Of a stretch of DNA of 64,000 bases, positions 35,716-43,510 are shown piece by piece. The DNA is from Nocardioides luteus (GTDB taxonomy: Bacteria; Actinomycetota; Actinomycetes; Propionibacteriales; Nocardioidaceae), in contig NZ_JADOVJ010000001.1 in assembly GCF_015752315.1 (NCBI RefSeq), positions 1,542,501 to 1,606,500 on the forward strand, written 5' to 3'. Position numbers and translations under genes: made by a program. The notes beneath the pieces are model-generated. The model saw only the letters and a list, made by a program, of their open reading frames with translations. It had not been told where the DNA came from and did not search any database. The stretch's first letter is position 1, and each line of letters opens with the position of its first letter.

Positions 35716-37380
35716 GTGTTCTCGACTACGGCTGCCAAGGCACGCACCGCCGGATCCGCGGCGATGATCCTGGCCGGTTCCGGCATCGTCCGGCCGGTCA
35801 GTCCGCTCGGGCTCGCACGGACCGGTCTGGCGCTCGCGCGCTGGGGCACCGGGCCGGCTGGAGGCTTCATCGGCCTCGCCCACCGCTATCCGCGCCGCAC
35901 CGCGGTCATCGACGAGCTCGGGTCGCTGACGTACGCCGACCTCGACCGCCGCTCCAACGCGATCGCCCGGGCCCTCGCGGCCCGGGGGATCGGCGAGGGC
36001 GACGGGGTCGCGATCATGTGCCGCAACCACCGCGGGTTCGTCGACGCCACCCTGGCGGTCGCGAAGCTGGGCGCCGATGTCCTCTACCTCAACACCGCCT
36101 TCGCCGGTCCGCAGCTCGTCGGGGTGCTGGAGCGCGACAAGCCCGCGCTGATCATCCACGACGAGGAGTTCACCGGGATGCTGTCCTCGGCGGCCTCGGC
36201 CGAGCGCCTGGTCGCGTGGGTCGACTCCGACGATCCTGGTGAGACCCTCGAGTCGCTGGTCGCCGGCGACGCGCGGCCGGTGCCGCCGCCGAAGCGGCAC
36301 GGCCGGATCGTGATCCTGACCTCCGGCACGACGGGGGCGCCCAAGTCGGCGCCGCGTCCGGAGGCCGGGTTCGACGCTGCGGTCGCGCTGATGTCGCGGA
36401 TGCCGATGAAGGACGGCTGGCGCTGTTTCATCGCCGCGCCGCTCTTCCACACCTGGGGGCTCGCCCACCTGCTCTTCGCCGAGCTGCTCGGCACCACCAT
36501 GATCCTGCGTCGCCGGTTCGACCCGGAGGACGCGCTGGCGACCCTCCAGGAGACCGGGGCCGACTCGTTCGTGGTCATCCCGGTCATGATGCAGCGGATC
36601 CTGTCGCTGCCGGAGGAGACGCTTGCTGCGTACGACCTGGAGGGGATCGCCTCCCGGCTGAAGGCCGTCGCGTCCTCCGGCTCGGCGCTGCCCGGCGACC
36701 TGGCGCTGGAGTGGATGGACCGCTTCGGGGACAGCCTCTACAACGTCTACGGCTCGACCGAGGTCTCCTACGCCTCGATCGCCGACCCCGTCGACCTGCG
36801 CGAGGCGCCGACCTCGGCCGGCAAGATCCCGTGGGGCACCAGGATGAGGATCCTCGACGCCGACGGCGTGCCGGTCCCCGACGGTGAGGCCGGCCGGATC
36901 TTCGTCGGCAACGGGCTGCTCTTCGAGGGCTACACCAGCGGCGGCGGCAAGGAGGTCGTCGACGGTCTGATGGCGACCGGCGACGTCGGACGGTTCGGTC
37001 CCGACGGCCGGCTCTACGTCGAGGGCCGCGACGACGACATGATCGTGTCCGGCGGCGAGAACGTCTTCCCGCAGGAGGTCGAGGACTGCCTGATGCGCCA
37101 CCCGCTCGTCACCGACGCGGCCTGCGTCGGGGTCGACGACGCCGACTTCGGCAAGCGTCTGCGCGGGTTCGTCGTGGTGGTGCCCGGCACCGAGGACGGC
37201 GTCGATGCGGTCCTCAAGGACTGGGTCAAGGAGAATCTTGCTCGCTTCAAGGTGCCGCGGGAGATCGTCGTGACCGACGCTCTGCCACGCAACGCGACGG
37301 GTAAGGTGCTCCGCCGCGAGCTGGCCACCTGGGACATCGAGGCGGCAGGATCGAACGGCGAGAGGGCGGCAGGGCAGTGA
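35716..37380 (+). CDS. Long-chain acyl-CoA synthetase (AMP-binding)
   Basis: A 554-residue ANL-superfamily ligase that activates a fatty acid with ATP and joins it to CoA. The phosphate loop reads ILTSGTTGAPKSAPRP, the A5 motif is YNVYGSTEVSYASIADP, the A7 region has MATGDVGRFGPDG and the C-terminal catalytic lysine is in PRNATGKVLRREL. Substrate chain length cannot be told. The start is GTG at 35716 if the message is leaderless (TAGACT seven bases upstream); GTG at 35692, eight codons earlier, is the alternative. Its stop overlaps the ahpE start (GTGA), so the two are co-translated. Confidence 0.9.
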   Translation: MFSTTAAKARTAGSAAMILAGSGIVRPVSPLGLARTGLALARWGTGPAGGFIGLAHRYPRRTAVIDELGSLTYADLDRRSNAIARALAARGIGEGDGVAIMCRNHRGFVDATLAVAKLGADVLYLNTAFAGPQLVGVLERDKPALIIHDEEFTGMLSSAASAERLVAWVDSDDPGETLESLVAGDARPVPPPKRHGRIVILTSGTTGAPKSAPRPEAGFDAAVALMSRMPMKDGWRCFIAAPLFHTWGLAHLLFAELLGTTMILRRRFDPEDALATLQETGADSFVVIPVMMQRILSLPEETLAAYDLEGIASRLKAVASSGSALPGDLALEWMDRFGDSLYNVYGSTEVSYASIADPVDLREAPTSAGKIPWGTRMRILDADGVPVPDGEAGRIFVGNGLLFEGYTSGGGKEVVDGLMATGDVGRFGPDGRLYVEGRDDDMIVSGGENVFPQEVEDCLMRHPLVTDAACVGVDDADFGKRLRGFVVVVPGTEDGVDAVLKDWVKENLARFKVPREIVVTDALPRNATGKVLRRELATWDIEAAGSNGERAAGQ

Positions 37381-37841
37381 GTGGACTTCAGATCGGCGGT
37401 CCGGCTCCGGACTTCACCCTCCGGGACCAGTTCGGGGCCGACGTCACGCTCACCGACTTCCACGGCAAGAAGGCCGTCGCGATCTTCTTCTTCCCGTTCG
37501 CCTTCTCCGGTGTGTGCACCGGCGAGATGAGCGGACTGCGCGACCGGCTCGACGAGTTCGTCACCTTCGACACCGAGGTCCTGGCGATCTCGTGCGACCC
37601 GGTCTACGCGATCCGGCAGTTCGCCGACACCGACCGGCTCAACTTCCCGGTGCTCTCCGACTTCTGGCCCCACGGCGAGGTCACCAAGGCCTACGACGTC
37701 TTCAACGAGCGCACCGGCGCCCCGCTCCGGTCCTCCTACGTCATCGACAAGGCGGGTGTCGTGCGGTGGGCCGTACACAACGACAACGCCGACGGCCGCG
37801 ACCTCGAGGAGCACCTCCGGCAGCTCCACGCGGCCGTCTGA
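37377..37841 (+). CDS. ahpE: Peroxiredoxin AhpE
   Basis: A 154-residue peroxiredoxin that reduces hydrogen, alkyl and fatty acid hydroperoxides. The peroxidatic Cys47 is in PFAFSGVCTGEM and the sequence VLSDFWPHGEVTKAYDVFNE matches mycobacterial AhpE. A second cysteine, Cys73 in LAISCDP, has no counterpart in M. tuberculosis AhpE as I recall it (AISVGP), so a two-cysteine cycle is possible. It is coupled by GTGA to the acyl-CoA synthetase, which fits protection of fatty acyl chains. Confidence 0.92.
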   Translation: MSGLQIGGPAPDFTLRDQFGADVTLTDFHGKKAVAIFFFPFAFSGVCTGEMSGLRDRLDEFVTFDTEVLAISCDPVYAIRQFADTDRLNFPVLSDFWPHGEVTKAYDVFNERTGAPLRSSYVIDKAGVVRWAVHNDNADGRDLEEHLRQLHAAV

Positions 37842-37928
37842 GCAGGTAGTTTACGGGTCATCAAAGGTCCATTAACAGGGTGGTTACATCGCTTTTCCTA
37901 TGCCCTGGGCGGGATCTAATCTTGAGTT

Positions 37929-37966
37929 GTTGAGCCGCTGATGACCCGAGACGTCAGCGGCTCAAC
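37929..37966 (+). terminator. Terminator-like hairpin after ahpE, possibly a short RNA
   Basis: A perfect 13-bp stem (gttgagccgctga at 37929-37941 with 37954-37966) and a 12-base loop are followed by ttccattt. It lies 88 bases after the ahpE stop. A taatct box at 37917-37922 ends six bases before the stem, so transcription could also begin here and make a very short hairpin RNA. Confidence 0.7.
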
Positions 37967-38038
37967 TTCCATTTCAGGGTTGGTACGTCGGCCCGGTTCG
38001 CCGGGCCCGCCCCTGATCGCGTACTCTTGGGGCGCTTC

Positions 38039-38114
38039 GGACGCATAGCTCAGTTGGTAGAGCGCCTCCCTTACAAGGAGGATGTCAGGGGTTCGAGTCC
38101 CTTTGCGTCCACCA
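38039..38114 (+). tRNA. tRNA-Val (anticodon TAC)
   Basis: The acceptor stem ggacgca pairs with tgcgtcc, the D arm is tagctcagttggtagagc, the anticodon stem-loop is cctcc-cttacaa-ggagg with anticodon TAC, and the T arm has gggttcgagtccc. The discriminator A is at 38111 and CCA is encoded (38112-38114). A tactct -10 box lies at 38022-38027. The tRNA reads GUA valine codons. Confidence 0.97.
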
Positions 38115-38119
38115 CAAGA

Positions 38120-38572
38120 TCAGTCCTCCACGGCGATGTCGGCGACGGTGAGGTGGAAGACGGGATGGCGGTGTGCGTCGGCTGCGATGTCCTCGTCGGG
38201 GGAGTCCGCCGTCACGGCGAAGTAGGGCCGAGTCACCGGTACCTCGCGCAGGTACTGGCGCAGCACGGGAACGCTGGCCGACGGGTCCAGCTCGGTCACG
38301 TACAGCGTTTCAGATCGGCCGCCTCGGCTGAGCGTGACCTGACCGGCGGCGCGGGCGTTGCGCACCCAGTTGGTGACGCCGTAGCCGGCGACCAGCCAGC
38401 GCTCGCCGTCCCGGGCCATGACATCGACGGGCGTGGAGTGGGGTGTGCCCGTGCGGCGGCCGGGGACGGTGAGGATGTGTCGGTACGCCTTGCCGAGCCC
38501 CAGCCGGGTCATCGCCGCGAACGCGCGGTTGACCAGGCGTGTGACGGCGTTGACGCGATAGGTCCTGGCCAT
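38120..38572 (-). CDS. Deazaflavin (F420)-dependent nitroreductase-family oxidoreductase
   Basis: A 150-residue split-beta-barrel protein of the DDN/DUF385 family of F420-dependent enzymes in actinobacteria. Typical elements: GRRTGTPHSTPVDVMARDGERWLVAGYG, given here in parts as GRRTGTPHSTPV and WLVAGYGVTNWVRNARA, and the core TLSRGGRSETLYV. Family members reduce quinones, unsaturated lactones or nitro compounds; substrate unknown. The ATG at 38572 has cgaggag about six bases upstream; the longer frame to 38710 is not family-like. It ends six bases from the tRNA gene. Confidence 0.88.
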   Translation of the reverse strand: MARTYRVNAVTRLVNRAFAAMTRLGLGKAYRHILTVPGRRTGTPHSTPVDVMARDGERWLVAGYGVTNWVRNARAAGQVTLSRGGRSETLYVTELDPSASVPVLRQYLREVPVTRPYFAVTADSPDEDIAADAHRHPVFHLTVADIAVED

Positions 38573-38669
38573 CGGCTTCTCCTCGGGTTCGTGGTCCGTC
38601 GGTGGTGACCTGGAGCGAATGACAGGCCGACCGCGCTGGTCCACGATACGGCGACAGCCGTCTCGCTGG

Positions 38670-39893
38670 TCAGCGCGGAGCTGCGTACGTCTTCGGTGGT
38701 GTCTGTGCACTGATTTCGTTTGCGGTGCCAGGCAGGAGGGTGCGGGCGGCGGCGAAGGCGATCAGGACGATCGCGATGACCATGGTCGCGGTGCCGGTCC
38801 AGCCGGCGGCGAAGGCGAGGCCGCCGAGCCAGCCGAAGAGGCTGGAGCCGGCGTAGTAGAAGAGCGTGTAGAGCGAGGTGGCCTGGGCGACGCCGCTGGT
38901 CGCCATGGGGCCTACCCAGCCCGACGCGATCGAGTGCGCGGCGAAGTAGGCGGTGGCGAACAGCAGCAGGCCGATCAGGACCGAGGCCAGCCGGTCGGGG
39001 ATCGTCAGCGCGGCGCCGGCGACCATGGTCAGGGAAGAGGCCAGGAGTACGCGTCGACGGCCGAACCGGCCGGCGAGCGTGGCCGCCAGCCGGGCCGACA
39101 CCGCGCCGGAGAGCCCGGCGAGGAAGATCACCGCGGTCAGGGACGGAGGCAGGTCGAACGGCTCGAGCTCGAGCCGGTAGCCGAGGTAGTTGAAGACCGC
39201 CACCTGAGCGCCCATGAGAAGGAATCCCTGCGCGTAGAGCGCCAGCTGGGCGGGGTTCGTGAGGTTGGCGACCATGCCCGGCCAGACACCGGCGGGGCGT
39301 GACCGTGCCGTGGCCGGGCGGGAGCGCTCGCGCGGGAGGGCGATGACCGCCACGGCGGCGCCGAGCGCGCTGACCACGCCGGCCACCAGGGCGGCCACGC
39401 GCCAGTCGCTCACGTCGGCGACCGGCGCCGCGATGAGCCGTCCCACCAGTCCGCCGACGACCGTCCCGGAGATGTACGTCGCGGCCGCGGCCATGGCGAC
39501 GCGCCGGCTGACCTGCTCGTCGAGGTAGGCCAGGGCAAGTGCCGGGGTGCCGCCCAGGGCGATGCCCTGCCCGACGCGGAGGAGGACGAGCACGGGGAAC
39601 GAGGTCACGAACGGAAGCACCAGCCCGATGGCAGCGGCGGCGAGGATGGCGATCGTCATCGCCCTGGCCCGGCCGATCCGGTCGGCGATCCACGACCAGC
39701 CGAGCGCGGCGACGGCGAGCCCGATCGTGGCTCCGGAGATGGTCAGAGCGGCCTGGGAGGCATCGACCTCGAAGTCGCGGCTGAGCGCCGGGATCAGCGC
39801 CTGGGGGTAGTACAGCTGCACGAACGTCGTCATCCCGATCGCGACGAGGGCGATCAGCACACGTCGATGTCCGGGTCCGTCCTGTTGGCTCAT
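38670..39893 (-). CDS. MFS transporter, YnfM/AraJ-like
   Basis: A 407-residue, twelve-helix exporter. The loop between helices 2 and 3 reads WSWIADRIGRARAMTIAI and the sequence TFVQLYYPQALIPALSRDF starts helix 1. The substrate is unknown; drug or sugar efflux are common in this group. The ATG at 39893 lies seven bases after a TAGCGT -10 box with TTGGAC 18 bases further upstream, so it is probably leaderless. It is divergent from the LysR gene and shares its control region. Confidence 0.9.
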   Translation of the reverse strand: MSQQDGPGHRRVLIALVAIGMTTFVQLYYPQALIPALSRDFEVDASQAALTISGATIGLAVAALGWSWIADRIGRARAMTIAILAAAAIGLVLPFVTSFPVLVLLRVGQGIALGGTPALALAYLDEQVSRRVAMAAAATYISGTVVGGLVGRLIAAPVADVSDWRVAALVAGVVSALGAAVAVIALPRERSRPATARSRPAGVWPGMVANLTNPAQLALYAQGFLLMGAQVAVFNYLGYRLELEPFDLPPSLTAVIFLAGLSGAVSARLAATLAGRFGRRRVLLASSLTMVAGAALTIPDRLASVLIGLLLFATAYFAAHSIASGWVGPMATSGVAQATSLYTLFYYAGSSLFGWLGGLAFAAGWTGTATMVIAIVLIAFAAARTLLPGTANEISAQTPPKTYAAPR

Positions 39894-39900
39894 CTTCGTC

Positions 39901-39970
39901 ACGCTAGGCAGTCCGAAACCATGCGTCCAATGCATTAGTGGTGTCGAAAGAATGCATCAACGCATACAGT
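39901..39970. promoter_or_regulatory. Divergent promoters and symmetric operator array, MFS/LysR
   Basis: Four related hexamers stand in mirror order: atgcgt (39921), atgcat (39930), atgcat (39952), acgcat (39960). The outer pair and inner pair form one dyad centred near 39943. The minus-strand MFS promoter (-35 ttggac 39930-39925, -10 tagcgt 39906-39901) overlaps the left arm; the LysR -10 (tacagt 39965-39970) abuts the right arm. This suits a LysR protein that controls both genes. Confidence 0.75.
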
Positions 39971-39977
39971 GTCTGCC

Positions 39978-40901
39978 GTGGATGCCACCGCCAGAAATGT
40001 CCTGCCGATGCTCCCCGCCCTCGCTGCCCTCGCCGAGACGGGCCAGACGCTCGCCGCGGCCGACCTGCTGCAGATGCCCCAGCCGACGGTGAGCCGCATG
40101 CTCGCCCGGCTCGGCAGAGAGCTGGGCGTGGACGTGGTCGAGCGGCACGGACGAGGTCTGCGGCTGACCCGCGCCGGAGAGGCGCTCGCACCCCATGCCG
40201 CGGCCGCGGTCGCGGCGGCCACGGCAGGCATCGAGGCGGTCCAGGCTCAGGAGTCCGGCGCCCGCGGACGGATCGCCCTCGCCTTCCAGAGCACGCTCGG
40301 CGAGCGGGTCGTGCCGGCGCTGGTCAAGGCGTTCCTCCAGGAGCATCCGGGCGCGTCCGTCGACCTGATCCAGACCTCACGACCACGGTGCCTGGCGGCC
40401 GTCGCCGACGGCACCGCCGAGATCGCGCTGATCTCGCCGCTCGAGGAAGGCGCCGGTCTGCGCCGATGGCGGCTGCACACCGAGCCGCTCGTCCTGGTCG
40501 TGCCGCCCGGCCACCGCCTGTCGACACGTGCCCGGGTGAGCTTCGAGGAGGCTGCCGAGGAGATGTTCATCTGCATGAAGCGCGGCTACGGGATGCGTAC
40601 GCTGCTCGAGGAGCTCGCCCAGGCCAGCGGCGTCACGCCCACGATCGGCTTCGAGGGCGACGATCTCGCCACCCTCCGAGGCCTGGTCTCGGCCGGCCTC
40701 GGGGTCAGCCTGGCACCTCGCGACCCCCACGGGGCCACGGGCTGTGTCGAGGTTCCGTTGACCAATCCGGAGGCGGTGCGGCACATCGGCGCCTGCTGGC
40801 TCGACCGCAAGCCCTCGACGCTGGCCGCTGCCTTCCAGGACCTGCTGCGCCGGCGCGGCCGACGGCTGACCGAGATCGGCCTGCGTCCGCCGACTGCCTG
40901 A
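39978..40901 (+). CDS. LysR-family transcriptional regulator
   Basis: A 307-residue LysR regulator. The helix-turn-helix is ALAETGQTLAAADLLQMPQ then TVSRMLARLGRELGVDVVE, and the effector domain covers about 90-300 (LALFQSTL-like RIALAFQSTLGERVVPALVK). The GTG at 39978 follows a TACAGT -10 by seven bases and is chosen over GTG 39969, which lies inside that -10 box. Divergent from and probably regulator of the MFS gene; self-control is also likely. Confidence 0.9.
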   Translation: MDATARNVLPMLPALAALAETGQTLAAADLLQMPQPTVSRMLARLGRELGVDVVERHGRGLRLTRAGEALAPHAAAAVAAATAGIEAVQAQESGARGRIALAFQSTLGERVVPALVKAFLQEHPGASVDLIQTSRPRCLAAVADGTAEIALISPLEEGAGLRRWRLHTEPLVLVVPPGHRLSTRARVSFEEAAEEMFICMKRGYGMRTLLEELAQASGVTPTIGFEGDDLATLRGLVSAGLGVSLAPRDPHGATGCVEVPLTNPEAVRHIGACWLDRKPSTLAAAFQDLLRRRGRRLTEIGLRPPTA

Positions 40902-40955
40902 TCCGTCCTCCAGAAATCAGTGCGGCACCGGATCCGGCAGTGCCATCATGACGAC

Positions 40956-41207
40956 ATGGCAGGGCAGGCTCGGAACATCGGCAGGTGGCAGCCAACGGCG
41001 CCGAGGGGCTACTTCGACGGGACCGTCGAGGTCCTCCACCACGACCGCGCTCTGCCAGAGGCGTCGGTCAGCTTCTCCGGCGGCCCGGACCGCGTCCACA
41101 CCGACGACTCCGAGACCGAGACCGAGTTCGACCCGGTCCGTCGCGTCGGCTTCACCGCCCCGCTCGCGGTCCGTGAGCCGCTCGTCTGGGAGGGCGACCA
41201 GGCCTGA
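40956..41207 (+). CDS. Small hypothetical protein, 83 residues
   Basis: I do not recognise this protein. It is hydrophilic and acidic at the end (TDDSETETEFDPVRRVGF) with no signal peptide or membrane segment. Codon positions show the strong third-position GC of the region, which supports coding. An ATG at 40956 is chosen; there is no clear ribosome binding site. It sits between two LysR genes and ends nine bases before the stop of the convergent one. Confidence 0.55.
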   Translation: MAGQARNIGRWQPTAPRGYFDGTVEVLHHDRALPEASVSFSGGPDRVHTDDSETETEFDPVRRVGFTAPLAVREPLVWEGDQA

Positions 41208-41216
41208 GCGCGCGCC

Positions 41217-42134
41217 TCAGGAGTAGGTCGACGAGGTCTCGATGAGCACGTCGTGCAGGGCGAGCTCGGCAGCGCTGCGGACGCGACCGGTGCGGTGGGC
41301 GACGAGGATGCGCCTCGGGGGAGCGGTGTCGCCCAGGGAGATGACGCGTACGTCGGGATGCTGGTTGACGGTTGCCGTCCTGGGGGCGAGCGCGATCCCG
41401 AGACCGACGCTGACCATGGCCTGGGCCTCCTGGTAGTCGTTGGCCTGGAACGCGATGGTCGGGTTGAAGCCCGCGGCGACCGCGCTGCGCTGCAGGACTT
41501 CGACGACCGGGTGACCGCCCGCGCGGATGATCCAGGGTTCCTCGGCGAGGTCGGCCATCCGGACCGTACGCCGCCGGGCCAGGCGGTGGGTGGCCCCGAC
41601 GAGCAGCACGGTGGGGTCGGTGAAGAGCTCGGTGAGCACCAGCTCGTCGTTGTCGACCCGCTCCCAGGCGTAGTCCCACAGGAGGGACATGGCGACCTTG
41701 CCCTCCTCCAGCATGCGCACGAGGTCGTCCTCGCGGCCGCTGTGGATGGTCAGCGCAATGTTGGGGTAGAGCTCCTTGTAGCGCCGGACCGCCAGGGGTA
41801 GGAACGAGCTGCCGATGGTGGGGAAGGTGCCGAGGGTGACGCTGCCGCGACGTACTCCTGCGATGTCGGCGAGGTCCGACTCGGCGGCTGCCAGCTGGCG
41901 CAGGACCTTGCGCGCGTGGGTGGCGAGCACCAGGCCCGCATCGGTCGGGGTCATGCCCCGGGCGTGGCGGTCGAGGAGCGGCTGGCCGGCCTCGCGCTCG
42001 AGCCTCAGAAGCTGCTGCGAAATCGCGGACGGTGTGTAGCCCAGCACCGTGGCGGCACTGGTCACGGATCCTTCCTCCACGATCGCCAACAGGATCTGCA
42101 GCCGTTTGATGTCGAGCACGACCCCAGTCTGCAT
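41217..42134 (-). CDS. LysR-family regulator of the tricarboxylate operon
   Basis: A 305-residue LysR regulator. The DNA-binding domain reads LQILLAIVEEGSVTSAATVL and YTPSAISQQLLRLEREAG; the effector domain begins near residue 95 (VTLGTFPTIGSSFLPLAVRR). It is divergent from the PrpF-TctC-TctAB operon, so control of that operon is likely, with a tricarboxylic or related acid as effector. A perfect 16-bp palindrome lies ten bases upstream of the start. GTG at 42119 is an alternative start. Confidence 0.9.
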   Translation of the reverse strand: MQTGVVLDIKRLQILLAIVEEGSVTSAATVLGYTPSAISQQLLRLEREAGQPLLDRHARGMTPTDAGLVLATHARKVLRQLAAAESDLADIAGVRRGSVTLGTFPTIGSSFLPLAVRRYKELYPNIALTIHSGREDDLVRMLEEGKVAMSLLWDYAWERVDNDELVLTELFTDPTVLLVGATHRLARRRTVRMADLAEEPWIIRAGGHPVVEVLQRSAVAAGFNPTIAFQANDYQEAQAMVSVGLGIALAPRTATVNQHPDVRVISLGDTAPPRRILVAHRTGRVRSAAELALHDVLIETSSTYS

Positions 42135-42143
42135 GAAGGTCTG

Positions 42144-42159
42144 CTACATGGCCATGTAG
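42144..42159. promoter_or_regulatory. Perfect 16-bp palindrome, candidate LysR operator
   Basis: ctacatggccatgtag is an uninterrupted perfect palindrome in the 208-base divergent region between the LysR gene and the PrpF gene. Further ctaca words follow at about 42245 and 42278. Confidence 0.6.
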
Positions 42160-42342
42160 GACCGTGCAGTGCTGCTTCCGCCGCGACGACGTGCAACGAG
42201 GCATGGGAACCGTGCCGGAGACGCCTGTTGAGCATGCAGTTTTACTACACGATGATGTTCGAACTCGCGATTGTGCTACAAGTCACCTCGCTCCAGTCTG
42301 TGTGGGTCCGGAGAGCCCGGACGACTCGGCTCAGGAGGCAAT

Positions 42343-43452
42343 ATGCGCGAGATCGCCGCGACATGGATGCGGGGTGGCACCAGCAAGTGCTGGGTCTTCC
42401 GTCGCGACGACCTGCAGGTCCCGGATCTGTCCGTCGACGAGGTGCTGCTGCGGATCTACGGCAGCCCCGACCACCGTCAGGTCGACGGGGTCGGTGGTGG
42501 CACGTCCACCACGAGCAAGGCGGTCATCCTGGCTCCCTCGGCGACGTCCGGGGTGGATGTGGAGTACACGTTCGCCCAGGTCGGCATCGAGGAGGCCAAG
42601 GTCGACTGGGGGAGCAACTGCGGCAACTGCTCCGCGGTGGTCGCGTCGTTCGCGATCAGGGAGGGCTGGGTACGGCCCGGGGCGTCCGAGACGGCGGTTC
42701 GGGTCCTCAACACCAACACCGACCAGCTCATCGTGCAGCGCGTCCCGACCCCCGGCGGCGTGCTCGACGAAGAGGCCTCCGCGACCATCCCCGGCGTCCC
42801 CTTTCTCGGCGCACCGGTGCACATGGGGTTCGTCGACCCGGCCGGCCGGAGCACCGGACACCTCTTCCCCACGGGGCATCAGCGCGACACCCTGTCCGAG
42901 GCGGCGGGCGGCGTGGTCGTCACGCTCGTCGACGCTGGCGCCCCGGTCGTCGCCGCCCACGCCGCCGACTTCGGTGTGCGCGGTGACGAGGACATCGCCG
43001 AGCTCGACATGGTGCCGGGCCTGCTGGCCCGTCTCGATGCCGTACGCCGGGAAGCGGGTGTCCTGATGGGACTCGCCCCGACCCCGGAGGCCGTCGCCCG
43101 GGCCGTTCCCAAGCTCGCGCTGGTCGCCGCTCCCGATGCGGCGAACGAGGAGGGGACCGACCTGACCGTCCGCATGCTGTCGATGGGGCGCTTCCACCCG
43201 GCGGTCCCGGTCACCGGCTCCGTGGCGCTGACGCTGGCCGCCGACGCCCCCGGAACGGTGGTGCACGACCTCGTCCCCGAGGGGCGGCCCACCACCGGCC
43301 TGCGGCTCGGCACGCCCGCAGGCCGGGTCAGCACCTTCGCCGAGGAGCACGACGGCGTCCCCGTCGTCGGCGTCGTACGCACCTACCGCCGTCTCGCCCA
43401 CGGATCCGTGGTCCTGCCGGACCCGCCGCTGCTGCCGTCCGCATCGGCTTAA
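42343..43452 (+). CDS. PrpF-family isomerase (aconitate-type acid isomerase)
   Basis: A 369-residue protein with the two-lobed diaminopimelate-epimerase-like fold of the PrpF family, which includes 2-methylaconitate isomerase, 4-oxalomesaconate tautomerase and aconitate isomerase. Signatures: TWMRGGTSKCWVF at the N-terminus, GGGTSTTSKAVIL, the catalytic-loop SNCGNCSAVVASFA, and GTDLTVRMLSMGRFHPAVP near the C-terminus. The ATG is five bases after aggaggc. It leads an operon with a tricarboxylate transporter, so it probably isomerises the imported acid to one that the TCA cycle or a degradation route can use. Confidence 0.9.
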   Translation: MREIAATWMRGGTSKCWVFRRDDLQVPDLSVDEVLLRIYGSPDHRQVDGVGGGTSTTSKAVILAPSATSGVDVEYTFAQVGIEEAKVDWGSNCGNCSAVVASFAIREGWVRPGASETAVRVLNTNTDQLIVQRVPTPGGVLDEEASATIPGVPFLGAPVHMGFVDPAGRSTGHLFPTGHQRDTLSEAAGGVVVTLVDAGAPVVAAHAADFGVRGDEDIAELDMVPGLLARLDAVRREAGVLMGLAPTPEAVARAVPKLALVAAPDAANEEGTDLTVRMLSMGRFHPAVPVTGSVALTLAADAPGTVVHDLVPEGRPTTGLRLGTPAGRVSTFAEEHDGVPVVGVVRTYRRLAHGSVVLPDPPLLPSASA

Positions 43453-43510
43453 CCATCTGACCCCTTGACACGGGATGCCCGTGTGAGGCTCGCTTCACCT
43501 GGAGGAACTC

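Noticed and set aside
38027..38608. A 193-codon frame across the tRNA-Val gene
   Set aside because: Contains the whole tRNA and lies opposite the F420-type oxidoreductase; no family resemblance.
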